Both the position numbers and the translations under genes were made by a program. A stretch of 64,000 nt of DNA from Oryzias latipes (Eukaryota > Chordata > Actinopteri > Beloniformes > Adrianichthyidae): contig NC_019879.2 in NCBI RefSeq assembly GCF_002234675.1, forward strand, positions 8,561,325-8,625,324, in the 5' to 3' direction. Positions 21,801 to 47,381 of this stretch are shown piece by piece. How positions within the stretch are numbered: the first letter of the stretch is position 1; each line of letters begins with the position of its first letter. The notes beneath the pieces are model-generated. The model was not told the DNA's origin, did not search any database, and saw only the letters and a list, made by a program, of their open reading frames with translations.

Positions 21801-23998
21801 ATATCTTTTATGGTGACGTGAGACTTTAACCACATAAAACCAATTTTCACTTTTTTAGCACCAGGAAACGTGACATAACCCATAGAAAATGCCCTCAGGC
21901 TCCAACCAAATGAGGTCAATTCAGTCGTCTTTTTTTGCAATACCAACGTCGCCATGTTGGAGCCAGACATCTTCAGGAAGTAATGATTGGTCAGTAAATC
22001 TGAGTCAACATTTCTATGGCAACCACTCTCACCAATCAGGAGTGAGCTTGTTAAGAGGCCACACCCCTACCACTTTAAAGTGGGCTTGGAAGAATCTGTC
22101 AATCAAACGTTTTGAACGTTGGATGTGAGACCTCACACTCTTATGGAGGCATCTTGATTATAACTTGAATAACTTCTAACAGAGACGAAATATTATGAAA
22201 TAAATAGGGTTAGCAAGAAATTGTCAAAAAAGGTATCAGGTTGCTCTGACAAACATAATTACTCGCTTTCTATTTCTCTATAGAGGTCTATTGATTTTGG
22301 CTTTTACCTATTGTTTGGAACGCCGGGGGGGAGGAGTCACTCAGTACAGTTCTCGCGTGCAGTCAACGGCATTTTCTCATCAGTCTTGACGTTAATATTG
22401 ACCTTCACTCAACCTTGACTTTTTGGTGGATCAGGCAAAATGAAAAAATGTCAATGCTGTTTTTATATTGCTAACTTGCTGAGGTGAAAGCTGCTAAAAT
22501 CAAGGCACTTGAGAACAATATTAGTTGCATTCCTTGAACTCTGTCTTTGTGTTTTCCCTGTTTGGGATCTTCTGGCAATAGTGGTGCACAAAATATAACA
22601 TGAAAACCTGTGTCCCCCTTAGGCCTGATGATATCCCGACAGATTCAATGTCCTCAAAGTCTTCCAGGACGAGTGTGTATGGATCCTCTGAAAGGTATAG
22701 TTGAACCGTGACACATGCATGTAAATCCTCTAAAACCCTTTAAGCAGAAGTTGACATGTGCAGTTCATACATGTATACGACTTTTGAGAAAAGAAATAAA
22801 AGACCCTTCACAATTTTAGTACCAAATTGATTGTTTTTTTTCCATCACAGGCCGGTGCTTGAGAAAGACCTGTGCACTTACTGCCGCAAGCCGTTCACCG
22901 GAGACGCTAAGATGGTTCTGGATGACATGAAGATCAACTGCCACGCTACCTGCTTTAAAGTGAGCTTTATTTTGAAGGATGGGATTTATCTCATTTTGCA
23001 CTACTAAAGGAAGCATTGGTTTTAAACGGTTCCTAGAACAGCTTAGCACGCAAACACCCACCCAAACCAAAGAGGTACAATGTGAAAAAACTAGGGGTGT
23101 ACCGATTCATTTTAACGATACGATTCACTGACCTAAAATGGATCCAGGACATCTCTAGCCAAAACTTCAACCAGTGTGACTCAGAAATAAATACCTGGTA
23201 CTGAACAGTGCATGTATTTCTTATCTTGTATTTCTTGCAAGATAATCAGATATATGTAAAAAGAAACAAGAATTATTGGCAAATCCATTCATATTTTAGT
23301 TTCCTTAAGTTCAGCCCACTGTTGTTTTTCCACATCCAAATGATACATTATTAGAACTTTGTACCACACTGTATGGTCACATGTAAAAATTCAGTGTTCC
23401 CACACATTGGACTGGGATGCTGGCTTAATCATTTTTTGTGTGTGTTGTCCGCTGTGATGACACTTTTCTTTTTTTTAAACCTTTTTACATTTTAATTAAA
23501 TAAACCTCAATCCAAATGGTATTTTCTAAATTGAAGCATTTTGAAGCAATTTGATAATAGTATAAGTCTATTCAATAACAAGTGGCCGGGATAGGCTCCA
23601 GCAGCCCTGTGACCCCGAAAGGGAATAAACGGTAGAAGATTGAATGAATGAATGAATGAATAACAACTTGCCTCAGACAGATCAATCTGGTTGAGTTGTA
23701 AGAATATAAATCAATTCATAGTTTAAGTCTATTAATCGTTACACCCCTAGAAAAAAAATCATGCCGTAATTGTCTGTTTGTGTCGTTACAGTGTGATGTA
23801 TGCAACTGCTCTCTGGCCCACATGAAAGCAGGTGACAGCATGTGGATCTACAAACGCAGGGTTCACTGTGAGAACTGCTTTGAGAGCACCAGAGGTAAAA
23901 AATCAATCAGAAAATATCATCAGACCTGTATAAATCACACATCTTCTGCATATAAACTTGTTTTTTCTTCTTTTTCCACAGGGAAATGGAGATGCTGA
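9885..23998 (+). CDS. scel: Sciellin, LIM-domain protein of epithelia
   Basis: I model 31 coding exons, 1782 nt, 593 residues. Coordinates: 9885-9906, 11460-11568, 11716-11778, 11895-11966, 12045-12074, 12165-12206, 12317-12349, 12443-12475, 12567-12647, 12730-12798, 14302-14370, 14448-14516, 14595-14651, 15537-15605, 15705-15761, 17449-17511, 17601-17654, 17737-17784, 17865-17933, 18013-18045, 18148-18192, 19173-19220, 19301-19369, 19449-19481, 19583-19630, 21030-21068, 21171-21227, 22623-22694, 22851-22959, 23792-23894, 23982-23998. All join in frame. The N-terminus has the sciellin signature SLLKDNSWIRKLDDEDESVD, the middle is S/T-rich with EDKLFDSLTP-type repeats, and the C-terminus is one LIM domain (CTYCRKPF...CHATCFKCDVC...CENC). 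In mammals sciellin is a precursor of the cornified envelope. Exons 18-21 are duplicated as 22-25. The donor at 15762 (GTTAGA) is weak, so that exon end is the least certain. Confidence 0.9.
12799..14301. other. Long scel intron, repeat-bearing
   Basis: A 1.5-kb intron with AT-rich sequence and the reversed family A copy at 13477-13825. No further exon with matching phase was recognised. Confidence 0.5.
13477..13825 (-). mobile_element. Family A DNA element, reversed partial copy
   Basis: Read on the minus strand it has the family's right-hand landmarks: TATATGTCCTCCATCATCAG, then a poly-A-rich stretch with ACAAGAACATGTT and an end resembling CACCATTTTCATTAAAG. Before these come TCTACGTCAAAACTACAGGC and, near 13790-13825, the TGCTAGCTTACAGCCC and CATCACCCATC words. 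It lies inside a scel intron and is diverged from the other copies. Confidence 0.65.
15762..17448. other. Large scel intron, no recognised gene
   Basis: 1.7 kb with a T-rich first part (15775-16080) and a second part (about 16100-17130) rich in TACGTA/TTCGTG words, which suggests a dispersed element I cannot name. There is a CA run near 16650. No exon with scel phase was seen. Confidence 0.35.
18551..18815 (-). mobile_element. tRNA-derived SINE in duplication copy 1
   Basis: On the minus strand it has the family order: GGCGGCTGAGGTGCAGAGG, B box (plus-strand complement GGAATCAGACC at 18752-18762), then AGACACTGAACGCCAC and a TAAATCGCTTTGGGCC body. The matching site in copy 2 lacks it, so it inserted after the duplication or was lost from copy 2. 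Confidence 0.8.
19938..20364. mobile_element. Unclassified 430-bp insertion in duplication copy 2
   Basis: Between sequence shared with copy 1 (ending AACTGAC and resuming ACATGGGAC) lies about 430 bp absent from copy 1. It contains CAGGTTTATTAGCTCAGCC and GGGTCAGGCAGACAGGGG, words that recur in fish dispersed repeats. CTGAC occurs at both edges and may be a short target duplication. I cannot name the class. Confidence 0.6.
21785..22140 (+). repeat. Family B dispersed repeat, copy 1
   Basis: Shares with 35.1-35.4 kb (opposite orientation) the words GCCATGTTGGAGCCAGA, GTCAACATTTCTATG, CACCAATCAGGAG and GAGGCCACACCCCTACCACT. Two copies in opposite orientations in one 64-kb window indicate a mobile or widely copied unit. 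Its ends were not defined. It sits in a scel intron. Confidence 0.65.
23091..23750. mobile_element. hAT-like element between the two main LIM exons
   Basis: The ends are inverted: CTAGGGGTGTACCGATTCAT at the left and TATTAATCGTTACACCCCTAG at the right. Both flanks are A-rich (GTGAAAAA and AAAAAAAA), compatible with an 8-bp duplication. Inside, at about 23583-23661, lies GGATAGGCTCCAGCAG followed by a GAAT repeat tail, a fragment of a common fish retroposon. No coding capacity. Confidence 0.75.
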
Positions 23999-24259
23999 GG
24001 AACCACAGAGACGATGCACACCATCTTATCAGCATGGGTGACATGGGTTCTTAGACTCTTATAGCAAGTTGACACTTCCTCATAAGGATTTTATCTCAAA
24101 TTATGGTTACATTATGGATTTATAATATGATGCATGTTACTCAAATAAGTATTCTGCTGTTGAACCTGTGGTGTTAAGGTATACCTGTGTGTACTTCGAT
24201 ACAGAATATGAGTTTCTCTATGTACTAATGGAAACTTGTTAATGGGGACCTAACATGAT

Positions 24260-24265
24260 AATAAA
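24260..24265 (+). terminator. scel: scel polyadenylation signal
   Basis: AATAAA lies 262 bp after the stop codon, with further AATAAA copies at about 24335-24350. The 3' UTR between is otherwise unremarkable. Confidence 0.6.
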
Positions 24266-24688
24266 ATATGGTAATGTTGAGGGCCGGGGGATTTTTCATT
24301 GTGCAATGAAGGAAATGTAATTTCTTTGTTAAAAATAAAAAATAAAAACTCTCCAAATTTCTGATTTTGTCCTCACTGCTTTTTCACTTTGGTCAGATTC
24401 TGGAATGGTAAAAATAAAAAAAAAACGTTTCTTTTTCATGGTTAATCTGAATTTCTAAAGGTATTCCTAAAATACTTGCATAAAGTATAGATCTAAATGG
24501 ATTAAGAACTGAATATAGAGCTGACCACAATGACGGGAACTGTTAACAGATGAGCAGATGTTTTAATGATCCAAACTTCAAAACAAACTGAACGGAAATT
24601 ATATGTATGTGAATCAAAGCGAACATAGTTAAAAAAAATCTCCAATAAACAAGATCTGCAATGCTCAGGGATGACCTGATGGTACTAA

Positions 24689-25135
24689 TTGAATTGAATT
24701 GAATTGTATTTGTATAGCCCAAATTCACAACAACAGTCGTCTCGATGGGCTTCGTATTGGTAATTGAAAAAGTGGAACATAAAGTCAAAAGGATCATAAA
24801 TACATAGAATCAATAGGAAAATACTAAATTGAACTAACAAACTTACTAAGCTAAATTGGACATCCATGTCCTTAGACCCTCCTTCGCGGTAAGGAAAAAC
24901 TCCTAAAAAAACGGATTCCGGAGAAAACAAAGAAACCTCAGGGGTGCCCACATGAAGGAAGGATCCTCCCCCAGGACGGACAGGCGATTTACCAGAACTC
25001 TTAGAGAAGAATTAACTTATCTAACGCTACAACTACACATTTAAAGTCCAGCAGACGAGCTTCATCCAGACGGAGTTGGGGGCACAGTCAGGGGCGCGAG
25101 TCGAGCCGGAGACAGGATCCACAGTCAGGTGTAGG
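24689..25135 (-). mobile_element. Non-LTR retroposon 3' tail
   Basis: Read on the minus strand it contains GGGGGAGGATCCTTCCTTCA, TGAGGTTTCTTTGTTTTCTC and AGGAGTTTTTCCTTACCG, then TTTGGGCTATACAAATAC and an AATTC repeat tail. This 3' tail is common in fish genomes. The terminal short repeat marks a LINE or a SINE sharing its tail. No reverse transcriptase frame is present here. Confidence 0.75.
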
Positions 25136-25139
25136 AGCA

Positions 25140-25420
25140 GTAGTAGAGGCATACATTTTTGCACACAAATAGTTTTTACGGGCACAAAATGCAAATTTGT
25201 GTTCACAAAACTATGTGACCACAAATTAGCATTTTGTGGTCACATAGTAGTGGGAACTGCTCATACTAAAATACTCATTTGTATGCACAAAAAGTTATTA
25301 AAATGCTAATTTGTGGCCACAAAATATTATTTTAGGCACAAAATACTAATTCACGGTCACAAACTATTAATTTGAGGGATATTTTAAAATAATCTTTATG
25401 TCATTACCAGGGTTCTGTAG
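25140..25420. repeat. Degenerate tandem repeat of TTTGTGGCCACAAAAT words, copy 1
   Basis: Words such as AATGCTAATTTGTGGCCACA and CACAAAATACTAATT recur at irregular 20-40-bp spacing. The same words fill 50.49-51.02 kb. Both tracts end with a similar flank (ATGTCATTACCAGGG here, ATGTCATATCCAGGG there), so they are copies of one dispersed unit. Confidence 0.75.
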
Positions 25421-25946
25421 AGTAAAAAAATTGAAGTGTCTGACATGTCCTGTAGACATATGTTTTCGTTATCTAAATAGTCATCTTGTGCCCAGTGGTT
25501 TATTCCCTATTCCTTTTTTCTTTAGTAGTGATAAATAAATATTTTTAAAAATGAATCAATAACAAAAACATTTTAAACCCCTCTTAACCATTTTCATCAC
25601 TGCATGCACCCTTGTTCTATGATTTATTTAAAATTATAATGCTGCTCATTAGTTATCTTGAATGTTTTTTATCCAGTTTTCCAAGTATGTTTGCTCCACA
25701 TCACCATTCCTGACAGACACTTCCTGAGCAGAGGAGTGATGGGAGTTCAGCTCCCCGGCTGCTGACCAATCAGAAGTGGGCTGTGCACCATCGCGCGAGT
25801 CCGTGTGGGTTGTAGCTTTAAAAAGGGGGGGGGGGGGTGAATCTGGACACCTTCTCATTTTTGAGCACAACACCCCCGCAGACAGACACACACGGCCAGG
25901 CCGTTGCTTCCCGCGCCCCTCCGTCCATCCATGTGCGCGTTCCCAA

Positions 25947-42096
<16,150 letters not shown>

Positions 42097-42408
42097 GCCC
42101 AGACCAGCCACAGTGTGAGGACACTGCAGGGGATCGCACGGACTTTAATGTTGCTGCCAGGAAAGCCCGGAGAGAAAAAAAAAGACTGTTATTGAAATGA
42201 AGGGAAGTTTCCTTTACTGAAGGACGAAGAACTGAGGTCCAGCTGGCTGGATCTGCACCATCCTGTTTGTAACTAAGATCAACGCAAAATGACAACTGGC
42301 AATACTTTCATAATCATTTTCTAAATTTGAAATAGGTTCTCTGGAATGTTTTTTTTCTGTTGTTGTTGTTTCATCATTGTGAATGCAATTTAATTAAGTG
42401 ACATATAA

Positions 42409-42426
42409 AATAAATCTCGTAATAAA
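42409..42426 (+). terminator. slain1: slain1 polyadenylation signals
   Basis: Two AATAAA hexamers at 42409-42414 and 42421-42426, about 315 bp after the stop codon, mark the likely end of the transcript. Confidence 0.65.
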
Positions 42427-44020
42427 AGTTTGTAAAAACAGACATTGCTTTTGCATATGCTTTCAATTATTCCATCTGCTGACTGTTTTTTCTTTTTCTT
42501 CATTTTTTCTGCTGAATTCTGATGTTGAATGTGAGGTTAACCTGAAACAGGAAGTGGGATTTCACCTGAGCCTGAGTTAAACTTTGCAGCACTTTGGGTT
42601 GAAATGTAAAGAAATGCATTCAAGATCTGCTTTGTTTGTTCCGACAAGGATGCTAAAGAAAACGATATCATATGTATAGTTTCCTTCAATTTGTAACGTT
42701 CTTTTGAGCAACATAACAGCTGCAGTCAAATTGCAAACAGCCTCACGCATTTCATGGATGATAGGAAAGTTAAAGAGACAATATTTTTCAAACCAATAAA
42801 GCTTTTCAGAGCATTTTGTGTTCTGTCTATGTTATTTTTAGTTATAAAAAGTAAGCTCCATAAGATAACCATGTTTGACCAAAACAAAACGTACAAATAT
42901 TCTGCACTGAGCCCCATCTATTAGTGATAGTAGCGGTATTATTATTTTTACTGTTATTATTAGTATTTTTTGCTGTACTGGTATTACTGGTATTATTATT
43001 AGTAGTAGTAGAAGTAGTTGTTGTAGTTGTACCGATATTATTTTTATTATTACCAATAGTAATAGAAGCAGTAGTAGTGCAGTAGTGTAGTGTGTTACTA
43101 CAATAATCACATTTTCTTCTTAAAAGTTTAGTCATCTCAAACAAAACCTTTGATTTACATTTTTAGAATTACTTAACACTAATCTTTTTTACTGATTGAA
43201 AAATATTTTTTTTTAAAAGAATTATGATTAAGTTGTTCTCCAACAAGCCTAGCTTGGTATGTATAAGCTCTCATGGTGATGAAGTACAAATAAGAGCTAT
43301 TTTTACACACAAACAATGTTTTAAAACACGTTTAAAGTTGTTGCATAATATCTGCTTGTTAATCTTTAGTTTCTTTTTCATTTTCTTTAGTTGTAAAGTT
43401 TGAGTAAATATTTAAACATCAAAGACTGACAGAAACATCCGTTTCTTATTATTTTCAGTACATTTTTATATTATACAAGACAAAATACTAAAATATCATT
43501 ATTAATACCTATTATTAAAAGATTATTAAATAAAAATCATACTGAACCAATTAAAATTTTACTTCATCTTGAGTTTTTTTCTATTAAATCTTTGAACTGA
43601 GTTGTGAGATAAATTTGTGTCACAGAATATTTTAAAATAAATTAATGTAATTAATGTTTTTGATCGGTGGACTGACTTTTGCGATACATGTGCTAACATG
43701 TGCATACATGTGTTGGTGAAATTTCTTCTTTTTTTTCCTGATCCATAAAGGAAAATTACATCATAGGAAGTATTGACAATATGTTCAATACCCTCTTTTA
43801 TGTTTCTTTCACTTTCCTGACAAATTTGATTTTTGTTACATCTAAAACAAAACTAATGTGTGGTTAAAGTAACCTCACTGTACTTTTGTAATGCAGACCC
43901 TGAAAACTGTCTAATCTTTAACCAGCTGGTGTGTCCAACATCGGTCTCCCCGGCAACTCTTAAACAGACCATCAGATGTGCATTTTCCCAGACTCTGGTG
44001 AGCGTTTAGCCTGAACCTGA
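42427..44020. other. Spacer between slain1 and the death-domain gene
   Basis: AT-rich. From about 42925 to 43085 it holds an imperfect trinucleotide tract (ATT/AGT words such as ATTATTAGTAGTAGTAGAAG) whose minus-strand frame reads as a T/N-rich or L/I-rich artefact. The last part (43900-44020) is more GC-balanced and probably promoter. Confidence 0.5.
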
Positions 44021-44022
44021 AC

Positions 44023-44029
44023 TATAAAT
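44023..44029 (+). promoter_or_regulatory. TATA box of the death-domain gene
   Basis: TATAAAT stands 60 bp before the chosen ATG at 44089, which leaves room for a start site near 44053 and a short leader. It is the clearest TATA box next to a gene in the window. Confidence 0.55.
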
Positions 44030-44088
44030 GTACATCTGACTTTTTGAAGACCACTTCGTCTGCATGAGATCACTTGGAATCCCAGAAA

Positions 44089-44698
44089 ATGCCCAACAGA
44101 GCCCAAGAGGTAAGTGCAGGCAGGTTTCATCATCTCTGCCGCGTGGATCACTTCCTCAGAACATGATTAAAGGGTCCTCTGCTTTATTCAGGATGCTGTG
44201 ATTAACCTGAAGACGCTGCATGAACTTTCTACACAGCTTGGCTTTGAGTGGAGGGTTCTAGCGTGTGAGCTTGGGTTCTGCCGATCTGAGATAGGACGGT
44301 TCCATGCCAGATCTGCAGACAGGATTGTGCAGGCCAGGACCATGTTGGAGAGCTGGTAGACAGGCTGTCTTAACATGAATTAGATCCAATTTGTGCTAAA
44401 GAAAATATATACATGTATGAATCTAAAACAATTGTTTCTTGTGTAATGGGCATAAATGTCCAGGTATGAACGGTCGTGGGACAAACCCAACAAAACCAAA
44501 CTGCTTCAAGACGGTCTGGAGCGAGCGGGCAGACGAGATTTGGCTGAAAAACTGCGCTGCCTCCACTGGGGTCACCAGAAGCTGAGCAAAAAGGTGGAGC
44601 TCCCTTCGGCTTTCCCCTTCATTATCACCGTCCACAAAACCATCCGCAACCAGGACGCCCTGCGAAGAATCAACGACTTGAGCGGCAGGTTCACCTAA
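44089..44698 (+). CDS. Small lone death-domain protein, unassigned
   Basis: Three exons, 44089-44109, 44192-44355 and 44464-44698, give 420 nt, 139 residues. Introns are 82 and 108 bp with good GTAAGT and CAG sites. The upstream ATG at 44064 was rejected because its phase meets a stop in exon 2. Residues about 8-95 look like a death-fold helix bundle: LHELSTQLGFEWRVLACELG, then FCRSEIGRFHA, MLESWYERSWDKPNKTKLLQ and GRRDLAEKLR, the order seen in ankyrin-, UNC5- and TNF-receptor-type death domains, with tryptophans at the usual core places. The tail (about 105-139, FPFIITVHKTIRNQDALRRI) is outside the domain. No receptor, caspase or kinase domain is attached, so an adaptor or inhibitor role is inferred. 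Death domains pair homotypically in apoptosis and NF-kB signalling. I do not recognise a named orthologue. Confidence 0.8.
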
Positions 44699-47000
44699 AG
44701 ATGGATAGAAGGAAAATTCCCAAATATGCTGACTTTATCTATTAAATCGGAGTTGGCACAGTGTGTGACAGTAATGTTGCAAGACTTGTTTAAAATATGT
44801 TCTATCACCTGACGTTTGGTGGAAGCAGAAACAGCAGAAAAACCCAACAGCGTTCAGTTCAGTCAGGGAGTGATATTCTTATGTGTAATCATATCAAAGT
44901 CTGTCTCTGCAGCGCTAAAAATAATGTACATCCCCCAAAAATAGATCACAAGACAGAATCAGCTCTAGAATGGACTTCACTGCTAATGTAGGAAGATCAT
45001 TTCCTCTCAATCACCCTGAACTCAATGCTGAATACGGTGACCCAGAAGGGTCACAACACTTTAGATTTCGCAACACAACACAAAATAACGCACTTCAATT
45101 CGTCACAACACTAGAAAAATTAACTCACAACACAAAACAATAACTCACAACACAACACTTTAAGTCACAACACAATAACGCTGAAGCCTGTTTGAGGTCT
45201 ACAAACAAAAGGCCAGATATAGACAAATAGGGCAAAAGGGGCCAATTCCCCCCTAAAATCTGTGACTGCACCCCCATCCCCACCGCCCCCAAAAATCCTA
45301 AATTAACGAAAGAACTAAAGAGTTTCAAAAGAAAAAACTCACGAAAAGACAAATAAACAAACAAAAAAAAATAACAAAAGACAACAATCAAATGTAAAAA
45401 AAAAAAAAAAGAAATTGAAATAAAATAAAAGACAAAAGAGGTTGGGATAGACAGACGGACAAATAGACAGACATAAAAAAGAGATAAATAATAAAGCAGC
45501 TTCATCTTGTGCTGGTCCCACGCCTGGTAAATGCACAGGGTAGTGTCAGGAAGAGCATTCAGCAAAAAACTCCTAATGCTGTGACACGTTTGCATCTAAA
45601 AATCAACTGACTCTCATTAATCTTTCATTTCAGATAATGTGACTCCTCAAGTGTATTTAGAAGACAACATCAACAACTGTTTACCTCATGGATGAAAAGA
45701 ATTCATTTAATGACATTGTTCATTTGATTGAAAATGGCTCATTTAGCTTAGAATTGGGCAACGAATTTTCCAAATGAGGCAAAATATGATTTAAAAGTTC
45801 AAAGTTGTTTCCTGAGACTTAAAGTCAATGCAAACATCAGCTTTCTATCAGTTTTGAAATTCCAGAAGCAAAAGTTGTGGTATGAGATATTAAAAATAGG
45901 TTTGTTTGTTTTTTCATATTCAATATATAAAGATTTTTTGTTTGTAATTTCCATGTTGATTCCTATTTTAAACTATTATGGTGTCTAGAAAAAGGTTGAT
46001 GCCTTTTTATTGTTTTGTGTTTATCTGTTTTTATTGCATTCATTGTAGTTTTTCCTTTTGACCTCTTTATTAGTCGCTTTTTGCCACATTGTAGTAGCTT
46101 TTCATCCATTTTCTCTTTTTTGTTCTTTCTTTCTGGAAAAAATGTTAAACCGTTGACTTCTAAATTGACCTCAAATGTTAAATACTACCTTTAATTAAAT
46201 GTAAAGCCGTTCTAACAGAATATTACTTACTATTATGTACTTTTAGCCTAAGGCAGATTAATTTGTTACAGTTACTGGCTTCAGCAGAGCAACCAAACTT
46301 TGATGACCCATTTTTTTTACAGACCAATGAAAAGGGCTAATCCTTTGCTTAGCAAGGTTGTGAGAGCGATCAGAGCCAAAGCGGAAGCCATAAATTACTG
46401 CCTTCAAAATAAAGGTTTTATTTAAACCGCATCTAAACAAATACAAAAATTTAAATATGTTGATCATCTTCTAAATCCGATAGCTCAAGACTTATGTCTA
46501 TATTCTGAACATATAAACTAATGTGGCAGAGGAAAAAAAACTACATGAATCTTAGTTTTCAGACAATTATCTCTTTCCATGTCACAATGGGTTGGTGGGC
46601 CCAATTCTTCTTTTACTTTTAGAAGTAGGTCATTGAAGGGGAAAGAGAAATAGTCACTCCTCTTCATTCTGAACATGGAGAAACAACACCACTCACTGTT
46701 TTTCTTGTCTTGCAGAAGGAAAAATTATTAGGATGGTTGAGTTTTGTATGTTATAATAACTGCTTTTTTGCACTTGTTTTATTCCAAACATTTTAGTTTT
46801 CTATTGATTACTTTTTTAAATTATAAAAAAAAAAAAACCTAACTTTTTTTTTCCAAATGTAATCATTTGCTTTACTTGTGTTTCAGTTTTTATTCTACGT
46901 TTGTGTTTTCGGTAAACCGCTCTTTGCATTAATTTATTCAGAATGTAAATAATTTGTTTTCCAATACACTTCTGGTTTATTTTAATGGTTTTTTGTTCGT
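44699..47000. other. Spacer with a second CAACACAATAACTCA repeat
   Basis: At about 45040-45180 the sequence opens GACCCAGAAGGGTCACAACAC and repeats CACAACACAATAACTCA words, as at 7.44-7.6 kb. The next 300 bp are A-rich. The rest is AT-rich without recognisable genes. A 156-codon minus-strand frame at 45125-45595 is low-complexity and not supported. Confidence 0.55.
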
Positions 47001-47058
47001 TTTTTAGGTTTGTTTGTTTTATCGTCAGACAAAACCTCTTTTATTTTGTCATTCTCTC

Positions 47059-47067
47059 CCGGAAGTG
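47059..47067 (+). promoter_or_regulatory. ETS-type site in the kbtbd promoter
   Basis: CCGGAAGTG, the consensus ETS/GABP core of broadly active promoters, lies 315 bp before the kbtbd start in a stretch that turns GC- and CpG-rich from about 47050 onward. Confidence 0.4.
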
Positions 47068-47381
47068 CGGCGGCACCTGCGCTCTATCTTTTTTTGTCCG
47101 AGTTCCTCCACGCTCAAAACAAACGGAATCAATGAAAACTGTCACCGGTCTGATGACTAACCTCCAGGTTCTGGTGACTGGATGATCCGCGGTTCGTACC
47201 GGATAATATGTTCGCTTTGAGAACCAGTAGAACCGGAGTGTTTTGGACCGTCGCCGCAGCTGTTAGGCGCTGGTAATGGGTTTAATCCGAGCGGTTTGAG
47301 CTCCAGGCGGATGTGTCCGTGTCTGCGCGGAGGCCCGTCGTGTGATCCCCCCGGCGTTCAGACTGTACGTCGTTTGCCGCT

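Noticed and set aside
25776-25946. 57-codon upstream extension of the slain1 frame
   Set aside because: It covers a G run and no conserved residues. The ATG at 25947 has good context and opens the conserved coil.
42838-43144. T/N-rich and L/I-rich minus-strand frames
   Set aside because: Translations of an imperfect trinucleotide tract.
44064-44109. Upstream ATG for the death-domain gene
   Set aside because: Its phase at the splice site leads to a stop five codons into exon 2.
45125-45595. 156-codon minus-strand frame
   Set aside because: F/L/S-rich translation of A-rich spacer and repeat, with no domain or splice context.
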